Shown here in pieces: positions 1-8,924 of a stretch of DNA of 17,062 bases. Location: contig CALNBT010000231.1 of NCBI GenBank assembly GCA_937874345.1, positions 1-17,062 on the forward strand, given 5' to 3'. Within the stretch, counting starts at the first letter, position 1; the number at the start of each line of letters is the position of its first letter. A model generated the notes under the pieces. That model was not told where the DNA came from, made no database searches, and worked only from the letters and a program-made list of their open reading frames with translations. Origin of the DNA: an uncultured Prevotella sp. GTDB taxonomy: Bacteria; Bacteroidota; Bacteroidia; Bacteroidales; Bacteroidaceae. The position numbers and the translations under genes are program-made.

Positions 1-80
1 TTGTTAATTCTACAAGTCTGATCTTTGTGGAATAACCATAAATAATCATACGGCAAAAGAATATTTCATGATAAATTTTG

Positions 81-88
81 TAACTTTG
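81..88 (+). promoter_or_regulatory. putative -7 box upstream of holB
   Basis: The sequence TAACTTTG matches the Bacteroidota -7 consensus TAnnTTTG, about 60 bases before the holB start. I see no TTG at the expected distance of about 20 bases upstream, so this is a half-supported promoter. The rest of positions 1-149 shows no gene. Confidence 0.45.
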
Positions 89-149
89 CAGACACCACAT
101 GTTGCAGCAATAATACCCCAAAAGTAGAAAAAGAGAACGGTCAAAAGGA

Positions 150-1301
150 ATGAAATTCAGCGAAGTCATCGGACAAAAGGATGCGCAAGTCAGATTATTA
201 CAACTTGTGCACGAAGGCCGTTTGCCACATGCAATCATGCTTTGCGGACCATCGGGCAGGGGCAAGCTGGCTTTAGCATTGGCTTTTGCCTCATATCTTT
301 TGGGAGAACGCGACGAAGAAGGATATTCCGTACTATCTTCACCTGAAGCGATAGTAAATGCCGAAACCATGCTGCAGAACTGGGAACATCCCGATCTTCA
401 TTTCACTTTTCCTATCATCAAACCTTCAAATGTGTCATCTGACCACAAGATGATATGCGATGATTTTGGAAAAGAGTGGCGTTCTTTACTTAAAGACAGC
501 GTTTACTTTAGCATGGATCAATGGTTGGAACGAATGAAAGCCGCCAACCAACAGGCAATGATATTTGAGGCAGAAAGTGATGAACTGACTCGCAAGCTAA
601 GTTTAATGTCAAGTCAAGGAGGATATAAGATCAGCATCATTTGGTTGCCCGAACGCATGAACATTACATGTGCCAACAAATTATTGAAATTGTTGGAAGA
701 ACCACCTCGTCAAACTCTGTTCATCATGGTTTGCGAAGAACCCGAACAATTACTCGAAACCATTAGAAGTCGCGTCCAACGCATCGATGTCAAGCGAATA
801 GACGATGAGAATATCGAGCAAGCGCTCATGGAGAGAAGAGGTATCGGTAAAATGGATGCCCATCAAATAGCACGGACAGTAAACGGAAACTGGTTAAAAG
901 CATTGGAAATGCTTGATGCAGGAAGTGAGAACAAGCTGTTTTTTGACTTATTTAAAGGTTTCATGCGTCTTACCTACATGCGCAACGTAAAAGAGTTGAA
1001 AAAATGGTGTGATAACGTTGCTGGCTTTGGTAGAGAAAAGCAACGCCGTTTACTAAGTTATTTCAGCAGAATGGTTCGTGAAAACTTCATGATGAACTTT
1101 CATTTGCCTGAACTCAATTATATGTCTGGAGAAGAAGAAGAATTTTCCAAAAACTTTGCACGTTTTATCAATGAAGCCAATGTCATAGAAATAGAAGAAC
1201 TGATTGTCAAAGCTAGACGTGATATCGCTCAAAATGCCAATTCAAAAATTGTGTTCTTCGACCTATCACTAAAAATGATCGTTTTACTCATCAAAAAATA
1301 A
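150..1301 (+). CDS. holB: DNA polymerase III delta prime subunit (clamp loader)
   Basis: Probable delta prime subunit of the clamp loader, which helps load the sliding clamp onto primed DNA during replication. The 383-residue protein has an AAA+ fold. It carries a near-Walker A motif GPSGRGK at residues 33-39, followed by Leu instead of Ser/Thr. A degenerate Walker B region, IIWLPERM, lies at 163-170, and the conserved NKLLKLLEEPP at 176-186. The SRC motif of clamp loaders reads SRVQ at 207-210. These features fit a subunit that does not itself hydrolyse ATP. Most delta prime proteins have a four-cysteine zinc module between Walker A and the HPDLH stretch; here residues 51-79 contain no cysteine. 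The start is supported by an AAAAGG just upstream. It is followed after 76 bases by ricT, the same pairing as holB-yaaT in Firmicutes. Family assignment is secure; the zinc loss is seen directly. Confidence 0.93.
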   Translation: MKFSEVIGQKDAQVRLLQLVHEGRLPHAIMLCGPSGRGKLALALAFASYLLGERDEEGYSVLSSPEAIVNAETMLQNWEHPDLHFTFPIIKPSNVSSDHKMICDDFGKEWRSLLKDSVYFSMDQWLERMKAANQQAMIFEAESDELTRKLSLMSSQGGYKISIIWLPERMNITCANKLLKLLEEPPRQTLFIMVCEEPEQLLETIRSRVQRIDVKRIDDENIEQALMERRGIGKMDAHQIARTVNGNWLKALEMLDAGSENKLFFDLFKGFMRLTYMRNVKELKKWCDNVAGFGREKQRRLLSYFSRMVRENFMMNFHLPELNYMSGEEEEFSKNFARFINEANVIEIEELIVKARRDIAQNANSKIVFFDLSLKMIVLLIKK

Positions 1302-1377
1302 TATATATATATCAGTTTTCACATACTTTGTTATTCAATAAAAATGTAGAAGACTTTTTAATCACCCAATTCTGATC

Positions 1378-2592
1378 ATGGATTATAAAAATATGAAATT
1401 CAAAATAGCCAACAAATGCGACAGAGGACTCTGTCAGCATTCTTGTGGCCGACAAGACAAACAACTAAATACTTATGACTGGCTGTCGGATATTCCTGGA
1501 AACACGGAGACGACTGATCTGGTTGAGGTTCAATTTAAAAATACACGTAAAGGATATTACCATAATGTCAACGGACTGGACTTGGTAAAAGGCGATGTCG
1601 TTGCTGTAGAGGCAAATCCTGGCCATGATATTGGCGTGGTGACACTTACAGGAAGTCTCGTTAAGCTTCAGATAAAAAAAGCAAATCTAAAATCTCCTGA
1701 CGAGATTCGGCGCATCTATCGTATTGCCAAAGCTGTTGATTTGGAAAAATACAAGGAGGCAAAGTCTTTGGAAGAAGGTACGATGATTCAGAGTCGTAAA
1801 ATAGCGAAAGATTTAGGGCTACAGATGAAGATCGGAGATGTTGAATATCAAGGAGACGGCAATAAGGCCATTTTCTATTATATTGCTGATGAACGTGTAG
1901 ACTTCAGACAACTGATCAAAGTGTTAGCCGAAACGTTTCATGTCAGAATCGAGATGAAACAGATTGGTGCACGACAAGAAGCTGGACGCATTGGTGGTAC
2001 AGGTCCATGCGGAAGAGAGCTCTGTTGTGCGACATGGATGAAAAATTTTGTATCTGTTAGCACTAATGCTGCACGTATACAAGACATCTCACTGAACCCA
2101 CAAAAGCTGGCAGGCATGTGCGCTAAGCTGAAATGTTGCCTTAACTATGAGGCAGATAGTTATGTAGAAGCAAGCCACGCGTTGCCAAACAAAGATATTG
2201 TATTGCAAACAGCAGATAGTGATTATTATCATTTCAAGACGGATATCTTGGCTAAGACCATCACTTATTCAACAGACAAGAAAATTGCGGCAAATCTTGA
2301 AACGATCTCAACTGATAGGGCAAAAGAAATCATTGACATGAACCGTCGAGGTGTGAAACCAGAAACGATTTTAGCCGACGGGAAGAAAAAAGAAACAGCA
2401 AAACCAATAGATTTGCTGGCCGGTGCTGACATCAGTCGTTTTGACAAGAGCAAAAATCAAAAGAACAAGCCTACGAAAGAGGCACAAGGTAATGGTCATC
2501 GCACAAGAAATAACAACGACCGGCACCGCAACAACAATAACAGAGGTCCACGACAGAACCAACAGAAAACCAACGAAGCCTCAAAGGACTGA
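1378..2592 (+). CDS. ricT: PSP1-domain iron-sulfur regulatory protein RicT (YaaT-like)
   Basis: Homologue of Bacillus subtilis RicT/YaaT, a cytoplasmic PSP1-domain protein that there joins RicA and RicF in an Fe-S-binding complex affecting RNA processing and development. The 404-residue product has cysteines at C14, C19 and C23 near the N-terminus. Two more clusters lie in the PSP1 domain, GPCGRELCC (C211, C216, C217) and GMCAKLKCC (C248, C253, C254); these are plausible cluster ligands. From about residue 345 the protein becomes a charged, Asn/Lys/Arg-rich tail that looks disordered and may bind nucleic acid (inference). It sits between holB and gldH, the usual Bacteroidota arrangement, and ends 8 bases before gldH, so the two are probably co-transcribed. 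A start at codon 6 (position 1393) is also possible. The role in Bacteroidota is not established by the sequence. Confidence 0.9.
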   Translation: MDYKNMKFKIANKCDRGLCQHSCGRQDKQLNTYDWLSDIPGNTETTDLVEVQFKNTRKGYYHNVNGLDLVKGDVVAVEANPGHDIGVVTLTGSLVKLQIKKANLKSPDEIRRIYRIAKAVDLEKYKEAKSLEEGTMIQSRKIAKDLGLQMKIGDVEYQGDGNKAIFYYIADERVDFRQLIKVLAETFHVRIEMKQIGARQEAGRIGGTGPCGRELCCATWMKNFVSVSTNAARIQDISLNPQKLAGMCAKLKCCLNYEADSYVEASHALPNKDIVLQTADSDYYHFKTDILAKTITYSTDKKIAANLETISTDRAKEIIDMNRRGVKPETILADGKKKETAKPIDLLAGADISRFDKSKNQKNKPTKEAQGNGHRTRNNNDRHRNNNNRGPRQNQQKTNEASKD

Positions 2593-2600
2593 TCAGAACA

Positions 2601-3059
2601 ATGAAATGGATTAAATTAGGCATTTTGTTCATCGTTTTATTCTCAGCTTGCAATGGGCATAAAGTTTATGATACATTTTATCATACCCCATTGTCTGGTT
2701 GGGAAAAAAACGACACATTATTGTTTGATGTTCCTCGCATACAAGAACAGGGAAACTATCAAAGCGATTTGGCATTACGCATCAACAACGCATTTCCTTT
2801 CATGAAAATGACATTAATTATTGAACAATCCGTCTATCCACACCATACTGTCTATAGGGACACACTCAATTGCGATTTAATTGGTAGCAACGGCATCCCT
2901 AAAGGGCATGGTATCAGTTATTATGAATTTGAGTTTCCTGTCGCAATTCTTCATCTTGAGAAAGGTGATTCATTGCATATTACTGTCAGACATGACATGA
3001 AACGTGAGATTCTACCCGGTATCAGTAACATCGGTATTCAGTTAACGAAAAAGAAATAA
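2601..3059 (+). CDS. gldH: GldH-family lipoprotein
   Basis: A 152-residue exported lipoprotein. The N-terminus has Lys residues, a hydrophobic run (about residues 5-16) and a lipobox FSAC with the lipidated cysteine at C17. The remainder is a compact, beta-rich domain of the GldH family. GldH is needed for gliding in Flavobacterium. It is also conserved in non-gliding Bacteroidales, where it keeps the holB-ricT-gldH neighbourhood, so its role here is probably in the envelope rather than in gliding. Its start lies 8 bases after the ricT stop. It is convergent with rodA, whose stop codon lies 33 bases further on; I see no convincing hairpin terminator in that gap. Confidence 0.88.
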   Translation: MKWIKLGILFIVLFSACNGHKVYDTFYHTPLSGWEKNDTLLFDVPRIQEQGNYQSDLALRINNAFPFMKMTLIIEQSVYPHHTVYRDTLNCDLIGSNGIPKGHGISYYEFEFPVAILHLEKGDSLHITVRHDMKREILPGISNIGIQLTKKK

Positions 3060-3092
3060 GTCCTTTTCAACGGGATTGTTCACTTTTTATAC

Positions 3093-4562
3093 TCAGTTAT
3101 GAACTGTGTTCCGCGAAGCGTCTATTCTTAAAAAGATAAACAGCAAGACCGTGAATCCCCATAAAGAAGATCCTCCATAGCTGAACAGCGGTAACGGTAT
3201 ACCAATAACAGGAGTTAATCCCAAGACCATTCCCACATTGATGAACACGTGAAATAGGAATATTCCCGCGACACAATATCCATATATCCGTCCAAAGGCA
3301 AAAGGCTGACGTTCAGCTAACTTCAACAATCTGAGTATCAGCGCCAAAAAGAGCAGCAACACGCCCGCAGAACCAATAAACCCTTCTTCCTCTCCTACTG
3401 TGCAAAATATAAAATCAGTATCTTGTTCTGGAACGAATTTCAATTTTGTCTGCGTTCCATTGAGAAAACCTTTCCCCTTGAGACCACCCGCGCCAATAGC
3501 GATTTCACTTTGATGGACATTATAACCCACACCAGAAACGTCTTCATCCAAGCCCAATAATACAGTAATGCGAACGCGTTGGTGGGGTTCCAATATTTTG
3601 TTCAACACAAAATCTGCCGAATAGAAAAAGAAGATAGAACCTATCGAGAATAAAGCAATGTAAAGATAATTTTTGAATTGGCTACCCATCCATTGGAAAA
3701 CGAGATAGCCAATTAGACCGACTAACAGTAGAAACTGTACCCAAACGATATCAAATGGAATGACAAAATGTGCAAAAAGCAGTGCCAGAATCGTGCCACC
3801 TAAAATAATACCTAAAAGCCATTGGGTTAATTTTTTATTCTTGCAATAGATATATACCATTGACACAGAAAAGACTTGTACCATCAACAAGACGACAAAT
3901 TTTCCCAAAGAAACTGGCAAGCTCCATAATTCCACATTTTCGTATTTGATACCTACTACAAAGTATAATACCATTGCCAAACCAGTGAAGAGCACGCTTC
4001 CAGGCATTCCTTCTCGATAGAACATCAGTAAGAATGACAAATAGACAAGAGCCGACCCCGTCTCCTTTTGCGCGACAATAAAAAGCATTGGCACAAAAAC
4101 AATACTCAGAGCAATGGCAAAATCTTTCCACTTATGAATATTAAAAGTGTATCGGCCCATAAATTTGGCCACGGCTAGTGCCGTTCCAAACTTTGCAAAT
4201 TCGGCTGGTTGCAATCGAAGCGGTCCCAAGACCAACCACGACCGCGATCCTTTTATCTCATGGGGATTAAAGATGGTGACAAAAAGCAACAAGAGCAGCA
4301 GAGCATAGATGACATATGCAAACATCTCATAGTACCGATCGTCTAACATAATCAACACAAAACCTAAAAAGATAGATGTACCTATCCAAATGATCTGCAT
4401 GCCCGAGCGGGTACTCAAGCTAAAGATATCTGTATCACCAAAATTGTAACTTGCCCCACAAACACTTAACCATCCAAATGTGAGCAAGGCAATATATATG
4501 AGTATTGTCCACCAATCGAGTGAACGAAATACACCTGTGGGTTTATCTATTCGCGGAACCAT
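3093..4562 (-). CDS. rodA: SEDS peptidoglycan glycosyltransferase RodA
   Basis: Inner-membrane SEDS-family enzyme that polymerises lipid II into glycan strands during lateral wall growth, acting with PBP2. The 489-residue protein has many membrane segments. Its SEDS signatures are GSRSWLVLG..LQPAEFAKFG (residues 105-126), LEPHQRVRI (325-332), the loop FVPEQDTDFIFCTVGEEEG (376-394) and PLPLFSYGGSS (456-466). By alignment with studied RodA proteins, D383 in TDFI is the likely catalytic aspartate (inference). It is about 110 residues longer than E. coli RodA. The extra length is an additional hydrophobic stretch between about 210 and 320, which I believe is usual in Bacteroidota. The gene overlaps the end of mrdA by 20 bases, so synthesis of the two partners is probably coupled. 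It is the last gene of the mre operon. Confidence 0.95.
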   Translation of the reverse strand: MVPRIDKPTGVFRSLDWWTILIYIALLTFGWLSVCGASYNFGDTDIFSLSTRSGMQIIWIGTSIFLGFVLIMLDDRYYEMFAYVIYALLLLLLFVTIFNPHEIKGSRSWLVLGPLRLQPAEFAKFGTALAVAKFMGRYTFNIHKWKDFAIALSIVFVPMLFIVAQKETGSALVYLSFLLMFYREGMPGSVLFTGLAMVLYFVVGIKYENVELWSLPVSLGKFVVLLMVQVFSVSMVYIYCKNKKLTQWLLGIILGGTILALLFAHFVIPFDIVWVQFLLLVGLIGYLVFQWMGSQFKNYLYIALFSIGSIFFFYSADFVLNKILEPHQRVRITVLLGLDEDVSGVGYNVHQSEIAIGAGGLKGKGFLNGTQTKLKFVPEQDTDFIFCTVGEEEGFIGSAGVLLLFLALILRLLKLAERQPFAFGRIYGYCVAGIFLFHVFINVGMVLGLTPVIGIPLPLFSYGGSSLWGFTVLLFIFLRIDASRNTVHN

Positions 4563-6393
4563 ATAGTATATGACGATTTTGAAATTTTTGGGCTTCTTTC
4601 TCGGAAGTTGGAGAAAGTTTTCCCTTCATATATTGTTCCATCATCAGCGCACCAATGGGAACACCATAATCTGCTCCAAATCCACCATTTTCAACGTAAA
4701 CGGCAATGGCAATCTTTGGATTATTCATAGGTGCGAAACCCATGAAGACAGAGTGATCTTGTCCTCTGTTTTCAGCTGTACCGGTCTTTCCACATACCAG
4801 GTAATCAGCCCGGTTTGCTGCCTTGCAAGTACCTTTCTCTACTGCTGAACGCATTCCGGCCACTACATAATCGTAAGCACGACGAGAGGCCATCGTCATA
4901 TGTCGGCGTGTATAAAGAGTGTCTAAAGGCTCTCCCTTAACTTTCCGTACAACATGAGGAACATAAAAATATCCCCTGTTAGCTATCGTTGCACAAAGAT
5001 TTGCGATTTGGAGCGGTGTTAAATTGACTTCACCTTGTCCAATAGCAATGCTGATCACCGTTAAACCATTCCACGAACCATTGTATACATGGTCATAAAA
5101 AGAAGAATTAGGTATCAATCCCCGTTTCTCTCCCGGCAAATCTATTCCCAATTTATAACCGAATCCCATGCTAACCATGTAATCTCGCCACACATCCATG
5201 GCAGATTGAACACTTTTATACTTGCTTCTATTAGACATCATATAATAAAGTCCCCAACAGAAATAGGCATTACATGAAGTACTGATAGCCGGAATTAGGG
5301 AAACCGGAGAAGAATGACTGTGACAGCCTACGTGCAAGCCGCGATAATAAAAACCTCTATGGCAAGCGAAAGCCGTTTGTGGAGAAATAATTCCTTCAGA
5401 CAAAAAGGTTAAAGCTTGACTTGTCTTAAAAGTTGAGCCTGGAGGATATTGCCCCATGATACTTCTGTTCAACAAAGGCTTCCAAATATTCCTAGACAAT
5501 TCCTTATGATTCTTTCCACGTTGACGCCCAACCATCAAGCGGGGATCAAATGTCGGCGAAGAAACCATACACAGAACTTCTCCTGTCGAAGGCTCTATGG
5601 CAACAATACTACCGATTTTTCCTTCCATCAACCGTTCACCCAAAGCTTGAAGCTGTACGTCAAGACTTAAGGTCAAGTCCTTTCCAGGAATAGGTTTTAC
5701 ATCAAGTTTACCTTGCTGATAGCTTCCCTGTACTCGGCCATGAACATCCCTAAGCAAGATTTGCACGCCCTTCCTTCCACGTAATTGCTGCTCATAAGAC
5801 CGTTCTACTCCTTGCTTACCAATATAATCTCCCGCTTGATAGTAATTATCATTGTCTATATCACCCGTAGAGACTTCTCCTACATCACCCAATACGTGGG
5901 CGGCATATGGGTATTGGTATTGGCGGATGCTGCGTTTTTGGACATAAAATCCTGGAAACCTGTAAATTTTCTCTTGGAAGATACTAAACTCCTTATCACT
6001 TAGCTGCGACATGAAAAGCTGCTGAGTGTATCTTGAATAACCGGGATTTTTATCTACATCCTTAATTTCAGCCATCCTCTGAATAAAAAATTCCTTCGTT
6101 ATGCCCAATGCTTGGCAAAATTCAAGGGTATCGATACGGTCCTTCTGTTCGTTCATTACGACCATGATATCGTAAGAAGGTTGGTTATACACCAACAATT
6201 TGCCATGACGGTCACTGATCAATCCACGAGAAGGATATTCTATTTTCTTCAAGAAGGCATTACTATCGGCATTTTTCTTATAATCATCACTCAACAACTG
6301 TAACGTAAAAAGACGAATGATATACGTGACCACTATGATGATAGCCACCAACGCAATGACATTTCTTCGATTTTCAAGGTTATAATCCTTCAT
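4543..6393 (-). CDS. mrdA: penicillin-binding protein 2 (transpeptidase)
   Basis: Class B penicillin-binding protein that cross-links peptidoglycan in the elongation machinery and partners RodA. The 616-residue protein has one N-terminal membrane anchor (about residues 12-32), a pedestal/dimerisation domain and a C-terminal transpeptidase domain. All active-site motifs are present: SxxK as S320-T-F-K323 with S320 the acylated serine, SxN as S373-C-N375, and KTGT at 536-539. The C-terminal tail after about 595 is polar. The gene begins 31 bases after mreD and overlaps rodA by 20 bases. The order mreBCD-mrdA-rodA is the standard Bacteroidota one. The protein would be a beta-lactam target. Confidence 0.95.
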   Translation of the reverse strand: MKDYNLENRRNVIALVAIIIVVTYIIRLFTLQLLSDDYKKNADSNAFLKKIEYPSRGLISDRHGKLLVYNQPSYDIMVVMNEQKDRIDTLEFCQALGITKEFFIQRMAEIKDVDKNPGYSRYTQQLFMSQLSDKEFSIFQEKIYRFPGFYVQKRSIRQYQYPYAAHVLGDVGEVSTGDIDNDNYYQAGDYIGKQGVERSYEQQLRGRKGVQILLRDVHGRVQGSYQQGKLDVKPIPGKDLTLSLDVQLQALGERLMEGKIGSIVAIEPSTGEVLCMVSSPTFDPRLMVGRQRGKNHKELSRNIWKPLLNRSIMGQYPPGSTFKTSQALTFLSEGIISPQTAFACHRGFYYRGLHVGCHSHSSPVSLIPAISTSCNAYFCWGLYYMMSNRSKYKSVQSAMDVWRDYMVSMGFGYKLGIDLPGEKRGLIPNSSFYDHVYNGSWNGLTVISIAIGQGEVNLTPLQIANLCATIANRGYFYVPHVVRKVKGEPLDTLYTRRHMTMASRRAYDYVVAGMRSAVEKGTCKAANRADYLVCGKTGTAENRGQDHSVFMGFAPMNNPKIAIAVYVENGGFGADYGVPIGALMMEQYMKGKLSPTSEKEAQKFQNRHILYGSANR

Positions 6394-6424
6394 ACATCTG
6401 TATATTGTTGAGCTGAAGTGCGTA

Positions 6425-6922
6425 TCAACGCCTTAAATTTTCAATGGCCAACAGGAAAATAAACGTAATGACTGTACTGCCTACCACACATTTTATCCAA
6501 TAAATCCAATTGAAGAAATTAAATCCTTCGAGGGTAAAGAAAATCAGACAGTAAATGAATACCAACACAAATAAATATCCAATAAAAGAGGCATTACCCA
6601 GTGATTTGATGGAGGGCTGTAAATCATCTGAACTGTCACGTGGCATAAACAATATCAGAATATAAGGTTGAAGTAGACCTAAAAGGGTCAAACTCGCTGC
6701 AGACAGACCAGGCGTGTTTGAAAAAACATCAATCATCAACCCACCCAAGAACCCAAAGACAAGAATCATCCACTTCGGAAAATTCCTTCTGAACAACATC
6801 ATCGAATAGATATATAGTAATGGTGTTGCATAACCAAATAAATGAATGTGGTTAAACACCAAAACCTGCAATAACAAAAGGACTGCAAATAACAAAATAC
6901 CTTTTAATACATCTATCGTCAT
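6425..6922 (-). CDS. mreD: rod shape-determining membrane protein MreD
   Basis: A small integral membrane protein of 165 residues with about five hydrophobic segments, no catalytic motif and the usual size for MreD. It is a scaffold component of the elongasome that links MreC to the membrane complex. Family similarity is low in general, so the call leans on topology together with position: it starts 14 bases after mreC and is followed 31 bases later by mrdA. Confidence 0.88.
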   Translation of the reverse strand: MTIDVLKGILLFAVLLLLQVLVFNHIHLFGYATPLLYIYSMMLFRRNFPKWMILVFGFLGGLMIDVFSNTPGLSAASLTLLGLLQPYILILFMPRDSSDDLQPSIKSLGNASFIGYLFVLVFIYCLIFFTLEGFNFFNWIYWIKCVVGSTVITFIFLLAIENLRR

Positions 6923-6936
6923 GCCAAGATTAAATC

Positions 6937-7794
6937 TTATTTTACCTGCATCGAATCTTTTGCAGCACGCATCAGATCGATTTGCTCTTTCAATGGAGTA
7001 TTATCAATTACTGCGATATCACGCAATGTTCCAAAATCTGTTGAAAGGGTTACACTCAAACGATATGACAAACCATCTACAGAGTTGTACACATGCTTGA
7101 TTTTCCCAACCAATATACCTGAAGGAAAAACCGAAGAATAACCACTCGTCACAATTTTCTCATTCAACTTGAATCTGGCATGTCGTGGGATGTCATCCAA
7201 AAAGGCTTGGTCTGAAGCTCCTCCGGTCCAATGAAGATAACCAAAATACTGTCGATTCAGAATCTTGCAACTAATGTTTGATTTGGCATTCAACAACGGT
7301 ATGACCACAGAATAATTCGCTGAAACCAAATAAACAATTCCAACAACTCCTGTACCACAAACCACACCCATATCTTTCTTGATACCCTGGTTAGAACCTT
7401 TATTGATTGTGATCAAATTATCCGGCCTGTTCAGTGAATTACTGATAACCTTTGCAGAAATCATATGCAAATCAGGATATGACTTCGTTAAATCATTGAC
7501 CAATTTTGTGGAATCTTTAGAAACATCAGCCAATTTTTCGGTTAAAGCAGCCACTTCCTTTTCCAACGTCAAATTACGTTGTGTCAGGTTTTCATTGACT
7601 GCTGTAAGTGAAAAATATGATTCAAGCTGCGAGCTCCAATTATATACTTTTCCAGTTACGGCATTTGCAGATGAAAACCAGACACTGTTCTGATAACTGT
7701 TGTATCTGAACAACAACATGAAGCTCAAGGCTTCAAGTATGACGAAAACTATCCAATGGTTGTGCTTTGCAAGAAACTCTAAGAGATTCCGCAT
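6937..7794 (-). CDS. mreC: rod shape-determining protein MreC
   Basis: A bitopic inner-membrane protein of 285 residues with a short cytoplasmic N-terminus and one membrane helix at about residues 14-30. A coiled-coil-like stretch at about 62-97 (LTQRNLTLEKEVAALTEKL) follows, then the beta-rich periplasmic MreC domain. That domain carries the typical NKGSNQGIKKDMGVVCGTGVVG region. MreC activates PBP2-RodA in the periplasm. Length and layout are normal. It lies 38 bases after mreB and 14 bases before mreD, inside the elongation operon. Confidence 0.94.
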   Translation of the reverse strand: MRNLLEFLAKHNHWIVFVILEALSFMLLFRYNSYQNSVWFSSANAVTGKVYNWSSQLESYFSLTAVNENLTQRNLTLEKEVAALTEKLADVSKDSTKLVNDLTKSYPDLHMISAKVISNSLNRPDNLITINKGSNQGIKKDMGVVCGTGVVGIVYLVSANYSVVIPLLNAKSNISCKILNRQYFGYLHWTGGASDQAFLDDIPRHARFKLNEKIVTSGYSSVFPSGILVGKIKHVYNSVDGLSYRLSVTLSTDFGTLRDIAVIDNTPLKEQIDLMRAAKDSMQVK

Positions 7795-7832
7795 ACATAC
7801 AATTCTTTTTTCGTTTCTTTAAATCTTACGGT

Positions 7833-8855
7833 CTATCGCATCAAGAACGAGAACCGGTCTACATTCTTCAAGGCAATGCCGGCACCCTTGGCAACACTGT
7901 GCAAAGGATCTTCAGCAATATGGAAAGGAATGTTGATTTTATCGGTCAAACGCTTGTCGATACCACGCAACAATGCACCGCCACCACTAAGATAAATACC
8001 ATTCTTTACGATATCGGCATACAACTCAGGGGGTGTTGCCTCAAGTGCAGATAAAACTGCATTCTCAATTTTAGCTACGGTTTTATCCAAGCAATGGGCT
8101 ACTTCCTGATAACAAACAGGAACCTCCATAGGCAGGGCAGTAATACGGTTTGGACCATGAACAATATAGTCTTCAGGTGCCTCTTCCCCCAGATCTGTCA
8201 ATGCAGAACCAACATGTATCTTTATACGTTCTGCCATTCTTTCGCTTACCTTCACATTATGCTGTCTACTCATATATTCCTGAATATCGGCAGTCAAGTC
8301 GTCTCCGGCGGTACGGATTGAATTATTCGAAACAATTCCTCCCAAAGAGATAACGGCAATTTCAGTACTGCCACCACCGATATCAACAATCATATTGCCT
8401 TCTGGTGCTTCTACATCGATGCCAATGCCGATAGCAGCAGCCATAGGTTCGAAAATCAAATATACATCACGTCCATCAGCATGTTCAGCAGAATCACGCA
8501 CTGCGCGTAATTCAACTTCAGTACTTCCAGAAGGAACACCAATAACCATACGCAGTGACGTTGAAAACAATCTTTTTCCTGGTCTAACCATCTTAATGAG
8601 ACCACGCATCATCTGTTCACAAGCCGTAAAATCGGCGATTACGCCATCACGCAAAGGACGAATGGTGCGTATGTTGTCATGCGTTTTCTCGTACATCATC
8701 TTTGCTTTCTCGCCAACAGCTATCATTTTGTCTGTACGGCGATCAAGCGCAACAACAGAAGGCTCATCAACAACAATCTTATCATCACTGATAATGATTG
8801 TATTGGCTGTGCCCAAGTCCATAGCAATTTCTTGAATAAAAGAAAAAAAACCCAT
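7833..8855 (-). CDS. mreB: actin-like cell-shape protein MreB
   Basis: Bacterial actin that forms membrane-associated filaments guiding lateral wall synthesis. Read from position 8855 it is 340 residues long. It has the phosphate-1 motif DLGTANT (13-19), EPMAAAIG (136-143), the phosphate-2 motif VDIGGGSTE (157-165) and the adenosine motif SGGGALLRG near the C-terminus. The frame stays open to an upstream ATG at 8897, which would add 14 residues (MKLWRFVKNFNRLK). I chose 8855 because MGFFSF directly before the actin core matches the usual N-terminus of the family in this phylum. Neither start has a clear ribosome-binding site. The gene follows purH closely and heads mreBCD-mrdA-rodA. Confidence 0.95.
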   Translation of the reverse strand: MGFFSFIQEIAMDLGTANTIIISDDKIVVDEPSVVALDRRTDKMIAVGEKAKMMYEKTHDNIRTIRPLRDGVIADFTACEQMMRGLIKMVRPGKRLFSTSLRMVIGVPSGSTEVELRAVRDSAEHADGRDVYLIFEPMAAAIGIGIDVEAPEGNMIVDIGGGSTEIAVISLGGIVSNNSIRTAGDDLTADIQEYMSRQHNVKVSERMAERIKIHVGSALTDLGEEAPEDYIVHGPNRITALPMEVPVCYQEVAHCLDKTVAKIENAVLSALEATPPELYADIVKNGIYLSGGGALLRGIDKRLTDKINIPFHIAEDPLHSVAKGAGIALKNVDRFSFLMR

Positions 8856-8924
8856 TTTTAATCTATTAAAATTTTTAACAAAACGCCACAGCTTCATTCT
8901 CAGCTACGGCGAATATTTCATATA

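Noticed and set aside
1302..1377. Possible separate promoter for ricT
   Set aside because: ATACTTTG in the gap is one base short of TAnnTTTG and no -33 element is placed correctly; co-transcription with holB is simpler.
3060..3092. Possible bidirectional terminator between gldH and rodA
   Set aside because: No stem longer than about four pairs is visible and the T-run CTTTTTA is not preceded by a hairpin.
8395..8835. Plus-strand 146-codon frame opposite mreB
   Set aside because: It is the antisense shadow of the strongly conserved mreB coding sequence and has no promoter or ribosome-binding site.
8856..8897. Fourteen extra N-terminal codons of MreB from ATG 8897
   Set aside because: The family normally begins directly before the actin core; neither start has a clear ribosome-binding site, so the shorter, conserved one was chosen, though the longer cannot be fully excluded.
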